A DNA stretch of 64,000 nucleotides, taken from Marsupella aquatica (Eukaryota > Marchantiophyta). The first letter of the stretch is position 1. The number at the start of each line of letters is the position of its first letter. The DNA is taken from positions 14,322,001 to 14,386,000 of the forward strand of contig OZ316899.1 of NCBI GenBank assembly GCA_973895155.1, given 5' to 3'. The notes beneath the pieces are model-generated. The model had not been told where the DNA came from. It was given only the letters and a program-made list of their open reading frames with translations, and did not search any database. Of the stretch, positions 11,516 through 23,377 are shown piece after piece. The position numbers and the translations under genes are program-made.

Positions 11516-12407
11516 TCCCGGGTCTAAAGCATGTCCCTGCATCACAAAAATGGGCCATGACAAAGAGGGGGGAAGGAATACTCTAGGGAAACGTATGGGC
11601 CAATGATGCCTTGCCACCTCGCCTCCGGAACACCAGGATGAGAACATACTACTTTGTTTACGGAATGGGGGGCAGGAAAGTAAATAAAATCATTTGGGGG
11701 ACAGCTTACGAATTCCGGCAAGTTAGGGGGACAGGTTCATAAAAAGCTGTAACTAAGAAACCTTGCTCGACACGAGACTTGCGTGGAAGATTTTTGGTGA
11801 TGCACGGTATTTCCTAATTGTCGGGTTCAGGACTATGGGAGAACAATGGGCGAGCCTCAACTCGAGTAGAGGTGGGGATATGCTTGGAGCTGGTTGGTTC
11901 CAATCACTTCCTTGTCCCCGGTTAGCTTTTAGAATTATTATTGTTCACCACTTTCTTAGCATATGTACTGGCGTCGCTCTCATTGGATTTGAGAGTTACC
12001 TTCGTGCGCGGGTAAAAAATAAACCCCAATAGATAACTGACAGGGTGGGTCCCATCGTTTGTTGACACCTTTTGCTTTCCCCGTTAGCTAAAGAAACAAT
12101 TTAAGGTTGCACGAGGCTCGTGTAGGCCAGTCTACCTAGCACTAGACCCATCATTTTTTACCTTCTGAAAGTGAAAGGTGTGTACTTGTATTCAATGTGA
12201 AATTGACTGCAATGGCGCGCATGTCAATCTTTGGCTCGTGTCCGTTGTGGTTTGGCGCCAGGTCATGGAATTCGACTGGGATGAGCTGAGTTTGCTGCAA
12301 AATGGAGGTTAAAGGTTTAAAGGCTCCTTTTGATCAATGCGCTTTTGATCTCTCCTTGAGCGCTTGGCAACCATTTTGGATTGTTGTGATTTTGCTTAAC
12401 TTTCATA

Positions 12408-12884
12408 ATGGCACCTGGAAGACGAGTGAGGAGCTCTTCGGCTTTATATGTGGAGAAGAGTACTAGTGCATTACAGGCAGATGATGTGAATGAGCAGCTC
12501 TCCAACTTCTCTGTGTGCTGGGATCCGTCTGATAGTTTTGACTCAGGAGATGCTGCAAAAATGGCAACCATTCCTCCTCTTAGCAACCAAATTGTGGTTA
12601 TTTGTGACAAGACCAAGGACCAGGCACTTGTTGCGGATGAGGTGGGGGAGGAAAAGAAAGAGAAACAGAAGAAGGTTACGGAGGAGCAACGAAAGAGGAA
12701 CTGCCGGGAGGAATGTCAAAAGATGAGGCGTCGTGAGAAGAAGGAGCATTTGGCAGAGTATTACCGACCTTTGAAGAAGAAACGAAGCTCAAAGAGAGGT
12801 CTGAAGGATTGGGGAAGGGAAAAATTTCTGGATAGCGATAATGCGGACACCGACGAGTGGATGCCATCATCTTGGAACGATTGA
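12408..12884 (+). CDS. Hypothetical highly charged 158-residue protein
   Basis: ATG start at 12408 and stop at 12882. The N-terminal half is Ser/Asp-rich. Residues about 85-135 are a dense Lys/Arg/Glu segment (KKEKQKKVTEEQRKRNCREE; later LKKKRSSKRG) that could be a helix or a nuclear localisation signal. The C-terminus is acidic (DSDNADTDEWMPSSWND). No family recognised. A bZIP basic region was considered, but the N-x7-R spacing and leucine heptads are absent. Its neighbours are non-coding. Confidence 0.45.
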   Translation: MAPGRRVRSSSALYVEKSTSALQADDVNEQLSNFSVCWDPSDSFDSGDAAKMATIPPLSNQIVVICDKTKDQALVADEVGEEKKEKQKKVTEEQRKRNCREECQKMRRREKKEHLAEYYRPLKKKRSSKRGLKDWGREKFLDSDNADTDEWMPSSWND

Positions 12885-13368
12885 GGCATTATTGAGTCAG
12901 CTATCGGAGGTGTTTTGGGGCTGTTTTTGGTGCGGACAGAATCGTTGCGTAGGAATTTGTTAGTTGATAGTGTGCATTGTGTTTAGGTGTGAACCGAAAG
13001 TGCTTGCATTTTCCGCCTTAGTGTTTTCCGCCTCGAAGGCTTGGGTGTTTCTGACATGGGAGGCTGGTTTCAGGGATGCCTTCGCCAACATCAACCGGGA
13101 TTCTTGTTAGGCACATATGTTTCCCATGAATATCCCAAGCTCATCTTTATGTGTACAAATGTCGAATGTTGTTTTGTTATTGGATGTTGGTGCTCTTTCA
13201 TTCGCAATCCCCTTGTTGCTTGCCCACCCATTTCACATGATGCTCTCTCCCTCTGCGTGTGGTATGGGAGGAGAGAGATAGAGGAGCCTTTGTTCTCACG
13301 ATGCCTTCTCCGATTGGGTGTGTTGGCGAGTGGCTCTCAAGTCCAGATGAACGGCCCGTGCAAAGAAC

Positions 13369-13428
13369 TTGTTCAGCACAATGGAGTTCCATGTGCTCAT
13401 TCTAGGCATCGATAAAGCTGGCAAAACT
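13369..13428 (+). pseudogene. ARFRP1-like small GTPase exon fragment
   Basis: The frame reads NLFSTMEFHVLILGIDKAGKT and stops at 13428, where GT (gtatgc) could be a splice donor. GIDKAGKT is the P-loop (GxxxxGKT) of ARF/ARL GTPases, and EFHVLILGIDKAGKT is the characteristic start of plant ARF-related protein 1, which acts at the trans-Golgi. Upstream the same frame meets TGA (13348), and no second exon (TLLEKLK) is visible within the next several hundred bases. It is either exon 1 of a gene torn apart by insertions or a captured exon. Calling it a pseudogene is inference. Confidence 0.6.
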
Positions 13429-13429
13429 G

Positions 13430-13985
13430 TATGCTCCTCTACACTATTACACTTGATCCCGCCCACTTTTTATGATCATCTCCCGTGTCTTTACGTACTC
13501 CTGATTATTGAAGAAGCTCTGAGTGCAACTTAGGTGTCCGGGCAACACTTGTTGTTGAGCTTCTACTCTTTACTCTTGTTGTGACGCCGCCGGTACGGCG
13601 GGTAATGAGTAATTTGGTCTAACCGCGCTTAGCACGAGCGTTAGGGGTATTTTAGGCCGTTATTATTAGCATAACGATAGTATTTAGGTAGCCATTATGA
13701 GTAGGAAATCATTAGTCAATAAGGGGAATTCATGTTCGGGCTGGCGGCGGGTCGTCATTTGCACGCCCGGGTTGCGAGCGTGTAATGGGCCCTTTTTCTC
13801 CCTCCCTTGGGTCCGTATAACAAACTCCGGGAGGCGGCCACTGACACAAGCTGACCCGAACTGGAGAAGGGGCTGTGTGATGCCCAGCCAGGAATCACTA
13901 GGCCGGTTTACATGGTAAAGCAGGAGTGTACCCTGGAAACACCTTAGTATAGGAACAAAAACAAGGAAAATATAAACAATTAAGG
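13430..13985. other. No gene recognised; upstream flank of PMD-A
   Basis: Contains a GC-rich start (gacgccgccggtacggcggg near 13583) that looks like an element boundary, but no second copy is visible in the window. No supported ORF. Confidence 0.35.
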
Positions 13986-13991
13986 GTGACT

Positions 13992-16900
13992 ATGGAACCC
14001 GGGCCAAGGCCGCAAGTAAGGACGTTGGGGGAGAGAACACAATTAGGGTTAGGGCGCGCTAAGCGTCGGCGGCTAGGGGTGACCAACGGGAGGGGAGACC
14101 AGAGGAGGAGAGGGGTAAGGACCGATCGCGAGGAATGGCGGCTCATTTGCAAGAACGAACTGGGCAGACGACTACGGGAGGCCAAATGCTGTCAGTTGCT
14201 TAGGCAAGCACTCGGGGTGGGAACAGATACCAATGATTGACTCAAGGAGGGTATGAGCAACGTCAATCAAGCGGCACATTTTTGGGGATGCCTGTTCGAA
14301 CGGGCAGGTGAGTACGTCAGGAATTACAAGGACGAAGAATCAAAGAGAGCTGCTCAAGAACGGCAGGAGCTTGCTTGGCTCTGGGAACTGCAGAAGACAA
14401 CTTTCTTAGGAGGAGAACTTATCAAGGCCGAGTTCTTGTGGACTCCTACTGCCAATCAGCTGACAACCTTCTGTTTTGCAAAAACAGAATCATTGGCATC
14501 TTGGAAGCCATCAATCGCTACAATGACCTACACTGGGAGTTGAAGGGTAACACGGAGGGGTGCATGAAGGCAACCTTGCTAGGAGAAACATCCACGGCAG
14601 CCGAGATGAAGAGGAAAGGAAACAACAACAAAGAGGCCACCCCGACAAAAAGAACGAGGTCGGCGGCACCTAGAAAGCCAGCAGAGCAGCAGAGCAAGAC
14701 AAGGGGAGAAGCCGATGAGGAAGAGGTCGATCCCATCAATGCCATTCCAACAAACGATGACACCTGGAAAGGCTAGGCGGCAACCCTACCGGAGGAAGTG
14801 CAATTACACTTTGCACGGGAGGAGGATGCATGCTTTACGGCTATGCAGACCAAGAAGTACCAAGGCTTCATGGCCGGATCCGGCTTGGAAGCCTTCGTAA
14901 GATTACCCTGGCTGAAGCCGGAGGTGCCGGACTCAGACTTGTTAGAATTCGTGGGATCATGGGAACCCGAGACCAATTCCACGAGGGTGTATGGGAAGGA
15001 TTTCTATCTCACTCCCCGGGTGATTGCTGAAGTGTTTGGCTTGCCGATGGGTAATAAGACCAAGGTTGATACTAGGAAGACCTTACCTGACAAGGAGTTC
15101 CGGTTGTTCCCAGGACCATCAACGAAGAATGGCTTCTTCTGGAACACCTGCACCAACCCGCACATCGGAGAGATGATCGATTTCTTGCGGGTGACCATGC
15201 ACTGTAACTTGCCGAGGGCAGAGATCGGCAAGGCTCAAGTCTACCTGGCAGAAAGGCCAAACCCAAGCCGGGATTACAACGGGTACCTCCTCAACCAATT
15301 GAAGAAGATCTTGAAGGAGGAACAGCAAGTGATCAGCGTGGGAAGCGTGTCCCGGCTTGGCTATCACATGCCGCTGTTGTGCCGGTATGCCAGAAGTAAA
15401 ATCTTTGCCCTAGTACTTCCCCTATCGGCAAGGGCACCGGAGGAGGTCCCGAAGCAGAGGCCGGCACCAGAGAAGCCCAACCAGCCCGACAGTCCAATGA
15501 TTGAGCAGGTGTTTAGGCCAAGGAAAGAAAACTTGCCGATGCAGCAACCAGGCATGCAAAATCTGCTGAAATTGCTGGAGAAGGAAAAGAGAACGGTTCC
15601 GGCAACGGCAACGGCAATGGCACCGATACAGGACACTGCCCCAGAAGTCGACCTAAGCCGACTCAGAAGGGAAGACCCCTTTACCGGAACCAAGGAGAGA
15701 TTGAGGTCGGAACACAAGCCGGGAGTGCGAATGTACGTGGGAACCTCAAGCCCCGAATCAGAGGCAGAGGAGCCGGGAGTCCAAGTAGTGGAGGAGGCAG
15801 TGGAGGACTACAACAATGATAACTCCGGCTATGGGTCGGATCATCATGTTCCAGGAGTAAGGACCTGTGGCCAATTTATCTCCACGCTTCCAAGAGTAGT
15901 TCGAGGGGACCCCACCCAGCAGAGTAACCCCAAGTCTCCCCCACCAGTGGTTGCTCCCCCGAGCTTTGACGGCATAAAGCATACGGCACAAGAATTTCAG
16001 GAGCGACTTAGGGAGGAAGAGAGAGCAGCCCTGGCTAGGGAGAAGGATTTACCAGGAGGAGATTGGCCGAAGGACATCAGGCGGCTTGCCGAAAAAAGAA
16101 GCAACCCTCTTGCCACCGTAGAAGAAATCCGCAAGATGGCTTGGGAGCAGAGGCCGCGGTGGTTGATGCCGATGACTTCTAGTTACTCCACCTATGCTAA
16201 GGATAGAGCCATGGAGTACGGGGAGATGTGTGGGGACCTGGCGCTCAGCATCTTTGGGGAGGAGTTGGAGCAGGGACCCTTCTTCCAGAGGGAGATGTTG
16301 GAAAAGCACCGATTAGAAGAAGCGGTGACTTTGGAGAGAAGCAAGAAGGACGAGGTCATCCGGCGGCTTAGGGAGAAGGAAGCCAAGGTGGAAGACCTGC
16401 AGGTGGCCAAGAAAGCCCAAGATGAGTTGCGGATTAAGCGGCATGAGCTAAACATCATGCAGGGGCAGTTGGATACCGCTAAGTCTGACAATCAGATTAT
16501 CAAAGATAAACTGACTCGGACCCAAGGAGAGTTGGCCGACACAGTCAAAGAAAGAGAGAAATGGAAGCGGGAGCTAAGGGATGCAGAGGAAGCCCACTTA
16601 GCAACCAACAATCGGGCCATGGCGGAGAACCAGAGAAGGAAGAGGGCGTTGAAAGGAGAGCTCGAAGATATCCGTGGAGCCCTTGAGCAGAAGGAAGCAG
16701 AGTTAGGGAAATCCTATCAAGGGATTATTGCGCTGCAGCAGGAGCTTGCATCCCTAACGGCCAGCTTCAAGGCCGACCTGCGTGAAAAGGATGACCAGCT
16801 TGACCAGACTTATGCCAAGATGAATAAGATGGAGTCTGTGGTCGTAGTAGAGCTTGACAAGGAGCTAAGAGCAACCCAGGAGGAGAGGGCTACCTTGAAA

Positions 16901-17620
16901 AAAGAATTGGAGGAAGCCAATAAGGAGTTGGAGGAGGCGCGCAAGGACCTGGACGAGACCCAGGAGGAGTTGGACGAAATCATGAGGAAGATGGAGAACC
17001 TACAGCGGCGGGCCGACAACCAAACGGAGCGGCTGAAGACACAAGCCGCAGTATTTAAATGCTTGGCTTCATCAGGTCCAACTCCAATTGGGGGTACCCA
17101 GTTACCAGGGGTAGTATTGGCCGAAGGACAAGCCGTAACACTCACCCCGGTGCCGGAGGTAAGTGGCAAGGGGAAGGAACCGGCTGTCAAAATAGGGAAG
17201 AAGAAGAAGTGGAAACCTTCTAGGTCTGGGAGTTATACGGCTTCTCAAGCCGTTGTGACCAAGAAGATAAACCCGGCTCCAACCTCTAGCATCGGCACGG
17301 CGATGGATCCACCAGTCCTAGGAAGTGGAGATGGCAAGGCCAAGGCCGGGAGAACCAGTAATGCTGCCGAGGTACCTGATCCTCCACTAGAACATACCGG
17401 GGAGGCCGTAGCCGTATTAGAGGCCGTAGCCATATTAGAGGCCGTAGCCGTATTAGAGGCCGTGACCGATGCTGAGGCCAAAGCCGAGGGTGGACCCAGT
17501 CAGGCCGATGAAGAGTTGACTCGGTCAGGGGCAGGTAATCTGTCAGAGGACGGACCAACGGCAGTGGCTGCGGAGGAAGCGTTGGGGGCGTCCATTGAGG
17601 ACCAGCCACCGGTGTCATGA
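13992..17620 (+). pseudogene. PMD-A: plant-mobile-domain-like plus long coiled-coil protein (interrupted)
   Basis: The frame starts at ATG 13992, meets TGA at 14238, continues through NQAAHFWGCLFERAGEYV, shifts frame near 14400, meets TAG at 14774 and then runs open for 940 codons to TGA at 17618. The start of the long ORF is not ATG, and homology to PMD-C begins right after the TAG, so the TAG is internal. The conserved block (GLEAFVRLPWLK, LLEFVGSWEP, TRVYGKDF, AEVFGLPMG) lies at about residues 28-90 of the long ORF. A Pro-rich linker follows, then a coiled coil at residues about 500-750 and an Ala/Glu tail with LEAVA repeats. The block resembles the plant mobile domain or putative plant transposon protein families (inference). 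Biochemical role unknown. Confidence 0.7.
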
Positions 17621-18380
17621 TGGTGTAAGGGCGCCATCCCTTTTAGGGAGGGCGGACGTGGAGGTAGGAGGCGTGAGTGGGCAGGGCGGGCGCTGATCTC
17701 CAAGTTTAGACTTAGGATCAGGATCAGGAGACGGCCCTAACACTTAGATTAGTGGGATTTTGGATCCATGGGTGTGGACGACACTTGTGCTCGTGCCTCG
17801 CTGTACATAGGTAGATTACAATTAGGTAGATTATAGTAGGTAGATTAGGCTTACGCTGCAAGGAATCAGGCGGATCCACAACCAAGATAAGTACCTGGGC
17901 TGCGGGGAGTTCAGGGCCTCTTCTTTAGCAAGTTTCTAGTTGCACCAGCAGGGCTAGGATCAAGTAGTAAGAGAAGCTCTCGGTTAGTTATACAATGACC
18001 CTTGTGTATATTCATGTTTCCTCATACTTAAGAACTGAATAGAGTTGGCCTCACGGCTTAGTTCGCAGAGCTTGTGTATGAGATGTACTGTTTGTATGGC
18101 AAGTGCATGGTATAACTCAATCAGAAGGAGTCATTTTGCTATTTGTGTGTCGCATTAACTTGTGTGAAGAGTGCCCACATCAACTAATAGAGGAATAGAA
18201 GTAAGCAGGGGAGTGAGAGTTGGATGTGTCGAGCTGAGAGAGGTCTTAGCGGCTTAACCAAGCCAATTGGGGATCATTGCGGCGACGGAATCCAAACATA
18301 CCTAATGGAAGACCAGGAGAGGAATACAAGGGAGGGACTAGAATAGGCCGGCTAAGTATCTCATGACCCGATGAAGGATC
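17621..18380 (+). other. Spacer between PMD-A and PMD-B
   Basis: No ORF supported. A short motif 'taggtagatta' recurs three to four times at 17808-17850. Nothing identifies an LTR or TIR. Confidence 0.4.
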
Positions 18381-18535
18381 TGTCCAGTATATGTGTGTAA
18401 AATGTTAATAGAAGTAGTTGAAGGAGAGTTAGCAGCGTCCCATGCCGCTAAGCCACGGAAATGGCCTCGCCAAGGACGAAACCTGTGGGAATCGGCCCCT
18501 TTGACCGTCCCAGAGCGAGCTTTACCGACCCAAAG

Positions 18536-20922
18536 AAGTATCAGGGTACTTCTTCGATGGAGGCAAATACATTGGCTTCTGGGAGGCATTGCTTCGGCTT
18601 CCGGACGAGGTCTTCAATATTCCGGGCACGATCGACTTGCAGCGGCACCACTTCAACCACATCCCCGCTTGGGTCCGGGCTATCATCAACGGCAAGTTCA
18701 ACACTACCCGGTCGACAGGACCACCTTCACTTGCGTCGGAAAACCTCCACCGGCACCTGCAAAACTTCATGGCAACTCTACCATCAATGACCAGTGACGG
18801 CCAACCCGTGCCCGTACCCGTACCCGCACCTACACCCTCCTTGGCCTCAGCCAAGCCGGTCCCTGCCACCGGTTCCACCACCTCTCCGAGTACGATCCAT
18901 GGTGAATGCGATAAATATTAGCTCCGAGATGAGGAGGCTCACCCTCCTCTGAATTGACGGCCGCGGGGTACGAACAACCCAGCACCACTCCAGCAAGCCC
19001 GAGGGGATAACACGGTAACGCTAGCGGCCCCGACACCAATACTCACGGCAGTTGCACTACCACCACCTGACCGAGAGGATGGAGAGATGTCCCCTTCTTC
19101 TAGTCACCCCGGGAATCAGTATCGGGGTAGGAAGAGGAAGGAGCCCGTAGCCGTATCCGGGTTGCCTTTGGCCACGGTTGTGGTAGTCAAACTGACCATG
19201 CATCGCATGGGGACAATGTTCACAAGAACATCCTCCACCCCAAGCATGCATGCTATCTGAAGACCCAAGGGTTTGAGCACCTCGCCTCTCTCCCTTGGAA
19301 CGGAAGCAGGTATTACGTGCAGGATATGACGAAGTTCATTCAGAACTTTGACAAGGCCCGTCAACAAACCCGAGCGCACGGGAGAGTGATGTGTCTCAAT
19401 GAGGCACGTCTGAAGATGATTTTTGGCTTACCCAAGGGGATAAACCGGGTAGAGTCGCGGGATTCAGGGGGCAAGGGAGCTAAATACCAATCATCTAGCT
19501 TCCCGGCCGAAGGGGTAGTGGACAATGGGTTCTTAATGAGGACGTCCCTTATCCCGGAGGTAGCAAAACGGCTAGAGTTCCAGCGGTATGCCCACCACAT
19601 GATGGAACCTAGAGGAGAAATATCGGCCGCTCAGGTCATCCAGGTGGAGAACTATTGGCCCAGGAAGTGGGCGTCCTTCTTCGTCAAGAAGTTCCACGAG
19701 GAGATGGAGCGGAGAAGGAAGACTTTGTACCTTGGTGGGAGGGCATACTTTGCTAGCCACATCGAAATCATCATCGAGTGGTACGCTCGCTTCGACCGCC
19801 GGAGCCTCCCGCGTCTCAACGAGCCCGAGCTGACCCCGCCAAAATGGGTGTTCCTAGCCCAGGTAAGGCGGCCGCAGCCCGAGGCCCGAAGTCTGGCAGC
19901 TGCAAGTCCTGCTACCCCGGCCCCGCAAACCGTCGCTGCCGCCCCGCCAGACATACCCATTGACGTTATCGCGACCTTAGATGCAATCAATCGGGACAAT
20001 GCCATCGAAGCCGGGCCGGATGAAGCCGTACCCGAAGCAAATGCCACGGTAGCCGGGGAGATTCTGCCACCCCCCGCGATGGTGCAGGAGAACCACCCAC
20101 CTCCAGTGGAACCAGCCCCTTTGACCAACTTACCTCAAGGGCTGGATGTGTCCACTCCTACTCCCGCACGGGTTGGAGTCTGCCCGTGCTCGAATCCAGA
20201 GGGACACAGTCTAGACCATCCGGAACTCTTTGTGCCGGGCACATTTCTGAACGGGTTGTTGGGAGATTTCTCGCAATAGATCTCTCGGGACATCGGGGAA
20301 TACATGGCCCGGAGGGTGGCCTACTTCTTCAACTAGGAGTTGGTTGCAGCAATAAGGGCAGGACATGCGCAGGCAGAGACCGCGCAGACAATAGAGCAAT
20401 ATCGGGTTGAGTCTGCCTACCTGAAGGACAAAGTGGCAACCTTGGAGGCTGAACTCCAGCAACTACGGCCTCAGGCAACGGCCACGGAGGACCAGGTTGC
20501 CGAGGCTAGAGCCCAAGCAGCATTAGCAGTACAGGCCGGGCTTGGAAAGGACACCGAGATCGCGCGGCTCCGGACCAAGATTGACGGTTTGTAGGGGCAA
20601 GCCGTCAGTTGGCAAAAGGATCTGGAGGAAGCTGACTCCAGGTCTCAACGGGACACAACCAAGATTGACACCCTGAAGGCAGAGGTCGCGCGGCTTCAAA
20701 GAGAAGCCACGAAACAGGCCCAGTTGGTGGACAAGCTGACGAGCGACACCCAGCAACTGGAGGAGGCATGCCAGGAGGCCGCGGAAGAGGCGGACGCGGC
20801 GAAGTGAGAAAACGAATCTCTGCTAGACCAGGTCCAGCTACTCAAGCAGGACGCCGACAGGCTCAGAAGGCAGCGGGATAGTCGCTCCCACTCAGGCGGC
20901 TTTGGCAAGCGTGCCAAGCATT
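18536..20922 (+). pseudogene. PMD-B: second plant-mobile-domain-like plus coiled-coil gene (decayed)
   Basis: Pieces in order: YFFDGGKYIGFWEALLRLP (about 18545-18600); a Pro/Ala linker; a basic patch RGRKRKEP (about 19121-19150), likely nuclear; a frame change near 19195; EHLASLPWNGSRYYVQDM, then MIFGLPKGINRV (about 19411-19446) and FVKKFHEEMERRRKTLYLGG. A Pro/Ala linker, then PGTFLNGLLGDFSQ and a coiled coil ending KRAKH at 20919. Stops: TAG 18919, TGA 18955, TAG 20277, 20334 and 20592, TGA 20808; all keep the frame either side. It parallels PMD-A in layout (domain, linker, coiled coil) and lies just downstream on the same strand, so the two may be ORFs of one element. Function unknown. Confidence 0.65.
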
Positions 20923-20924
20923 AG

Positions 20925-21985
20925 CGGCAGAGTAGGATTAGAGTAGAGTTAGGAATAGCTAAATTAGGCTATAGGGACAAGCACCTGCCCTAGTTAAAGT
21001 AGCATTGCCATGCTATACAACCTGCGTAGATTAGGATCTTCTAATAAGACAAGCCGTTTTCCGGCCTGACAGCCAGCTTAGTTAGGACCTTAGTTAGCAA
21101 ATCTTCGGGCGCGAGGGCACTCCGTTCCTTGGCCCTTAGTATTTAGTGCGCCCCTCGGTAGAGGCAAGGGGGGTTTTTTGACTCAGTGTTGGACATTCGT
21201 GGTATGTGCGGGGAGTCCCGACCTCTGGGAGTGAAAGAGTACCGAGGGGAGGGTGTGGGACTAAGCTCGCTAGGCGAGTGTGGAGCCGGGCTCCATTGTA
21301 GTGTACACCCTCGGCCTTGGACCTGTTCATTCCAGAGCTTTCGGGTCAACTAAGTGTGCGCATATGTCTCCTATGTAGTAAAATCCTTCCCCATTATTTC
21401 CTTTGTGTAAATCGAGATTGTATGCTTGCGTGTATGTGTATGTATGAATCTCGTGTATAGGTGCCAACACTTGGCCAAACGCACTACCCAAGTCGGGCAC
21501 GGGGTGCGGCTTGCGGGTAGTGGTTGCGAGCCCGGGTTGAGTACCCATATCATCAAATCCGGATCGAAGGCGGACAACACAAAGGCTTAAAAGCCCGTAA
21601 GCCGGGGTCAATCCTGTTGTCGACTGAGGTACGTTCCGGCGGCGGAACACAAACCATACCTAGGAGGTGTCCTTATATGACCATAGGCACACTTAGCGCT
21701 AGTTTACGTGAGTTAGGTGCATTCCGTGCCTCCCTCCTTGCCCAAACCCTCATTTTGACAAAGGATGTGCCTGTCTAAGCCGAAGCCCGGGTTAAGGCCT
21801 AGGCTGACAATGTGACACTTGTGCGACTCCCTGGCCCTCTTCTTTTGGGGGCTTTTGGGGGTATGTTGTGCGTGTTGTTTGGTTTAGGGTTTAGGGTTCC
21901 CCCTTGTGGTGTGGCTTTTCGTGGCTGGTCTCTCTCTATACCAAAACTCATTCCGATGAAGTTAACGACGTACTTCAAGGAATCC
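20925..21985. other. No gene; downstream flank of PMD-B with telomere-like motif
   Basis: No supported ORF. Near 21881-21897 about two and a half copies of TTTAGGG occur (ggtttagggtttaggg), the plant telomere unit, far too short for a telomere. Confidence 0.45.
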
Positions 21986-21989
21986 CCTG

Positions 21990-22690
21990 TGGACCTTAGC
22001 CCCTTTTCTTATGTTATGTCTCACAGGTTTGTACCAAATCACAACTTGAAGTTTCCAAAATTGTTGCTGAACTATCCGGAAGAAAACCCTTATTTAACCT
22101 CTTAAACTCTAGCCTTCTTTTCTGTTCAGTTTGTTTTGGTTCGACCTTGCCATAAGCCAAACTTGTCCTACCATGATACCATCCCCAAAATCCCCCTCCG
22201 ACCATCCTTGCTATCATTGGCGAATGATGTGATACATAGCTTGGAAACAGCTCCAACTGCATTGACATTGTGACTAGGATGTAGCTCGTCCAATAGTTTC
22301 TTGTGAAGCATCCGTTGTTCAATTTGGTCGGTTCTACCTGGCCGTAAGCCAAACACCTCTGACACTACTCGCTTGTCCAATACGAATTCCTGGCAGTAGA
22401 TATGAGTCACTTAATTTTCTGATTGGATCCCAATTGCCTACGAACTCCATCAGCTGCCATGCATTGTTTTCAAGCCAAGGTAATCTGATGAAATGTTCTA
22501 ACAGTGAAGCATTCATTAAACTAGGGTCACACTTACCTGTACACATAATCCTTGCCCTCCAGGTTTTATTTGGGCGTCGTTGATGCACCACCGCTTCAGT
22601 TAGAAGCCTCCGCCAGATTGTACGCCCACCTCGTGCATCCCAAGCCAGCCTTTCCTTTCCCCACTAGATGTCGGGTTGATAGCGTCCGAG
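21990..22690 (-). pseudogene. PMD-D: inverted, truncated copy of the PMD-A/C family
   Basis: Minus strand: KCDPSLMNASLLEHFIRLPW then LMEFVGNWDPIRK (about 22540-22420) match PMD-C (KCEPSLMNDSGLEDF, LMEFIGNWDPARK). After a frame change comes YCQEFVLDKRVVSEVFGLRPG (about 22400-22340). It then jumps to KLLDELHPSHNVNAVGAVSK, which in PMD-C lies over a hundred residues further on, so an internal piece is deleted. Upstream DNA (ggatgcacgaggtgggcgt) is shared with PMD-C. Clearly a dead copy. Confidence 0.7.
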
Positions 22691-23230
22691 TATTCTTGTG
22701 TAAGTCATTCGGTCTCCCCATTCTCTGCTTCCCGTTCCTTCCCTGCCTTTGCAGTCGCGCCCCACAACATTCATTATTAGTTATGGTTTATGGCCTTAGC
22801 CCATGCAAACGATGCACGCTTTGCTTCATGCTTTTCAGTACACATCACCTCGTGGACATGTTCGATGTAGCTCCCGAAGCCGCGATGGTTGTGGCCTTCT
22901 AGCACACTCTGCGGCTGTCTCTTGCGGTTGTCTCTTGCAGCTCAAGGCTCTTGCTCCACTTAAGTCGCAGCAAGTTGCCCGGCGGATTGATAATTTTTAT
23001 TAATAATAGGGTGTAGGTGTGCCATCGGGCGCGAGAAAACAGAACGGGCAAAGTGGGCTATGTCTCTGCAAGTTGCTCTATTCTCCAGCTGCGTGCTTTT
23101 GGTTCCGCTCTCTTCATAAATTACAAATTTGATTATGGAAATTGCAGCTATTCCACTTGCATGATATGATCGCACCCATTCCATTTGTCATCGTTATGCT
23201 ACTTACAAACTCTTCTTTGGCGATTAACAT

Positions 23231-23235
23231 ATCTT
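23231..23235. repeat. Target-site duplication (ATCTT), left
   Basis: Five bases atctt lie immediately left of the LTR and recur at 50173-50177 directly after the other LTR, marking one insertion event. Confidence 0.9.
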
Positions 23236-23377
23236 TGTTGTGGGAGAAATGAGACAAAGAGTTGTTCCATCTGTATTCCTAGTAGAATATGTACATGTGG
23301 CTACAGCCTAAGTAGTTAGGGTAGTTACATAGGTAGTTATCCCAAAGGTAGACTTAACTCAGGTATGAGTTACAACA
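23236..23377 (-). repeat. LTR, 3' copy of the minus-strand element
   Basis: Begins tgttgtgggag and ends gagttacaaca on the + strand, and matches 50031-50172 with two substitutions. The adjoining right-hand side (ctccccctttgt) is the polypurine tract when read on the minus strand. Confidence 0.92.

Noticed and set aside
14774-14776. Programmed TAG readthrough joining the N-terminal part to the long PMD-A ORF
   Set aside because: The gene also has an upstream TGA and a frameshift, and related copies carry many scattered stops, so decay explains it better.
16810-17618. Antisense ORFs in PMD-A
   Set aside because: Shadows of the coiled-coil and LEAVA-repeat coding strand.
21881-21899. Interstitial telomere array
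   Set aside because: Only two to three TTTAGGG units.
13560-22000. An LTR retrotransposon enclosing PMD-A and PMD-B
   Set aside because: The GC-rich start at 13583 looked like an LTR edge, but no matching second copy or TSD was found.
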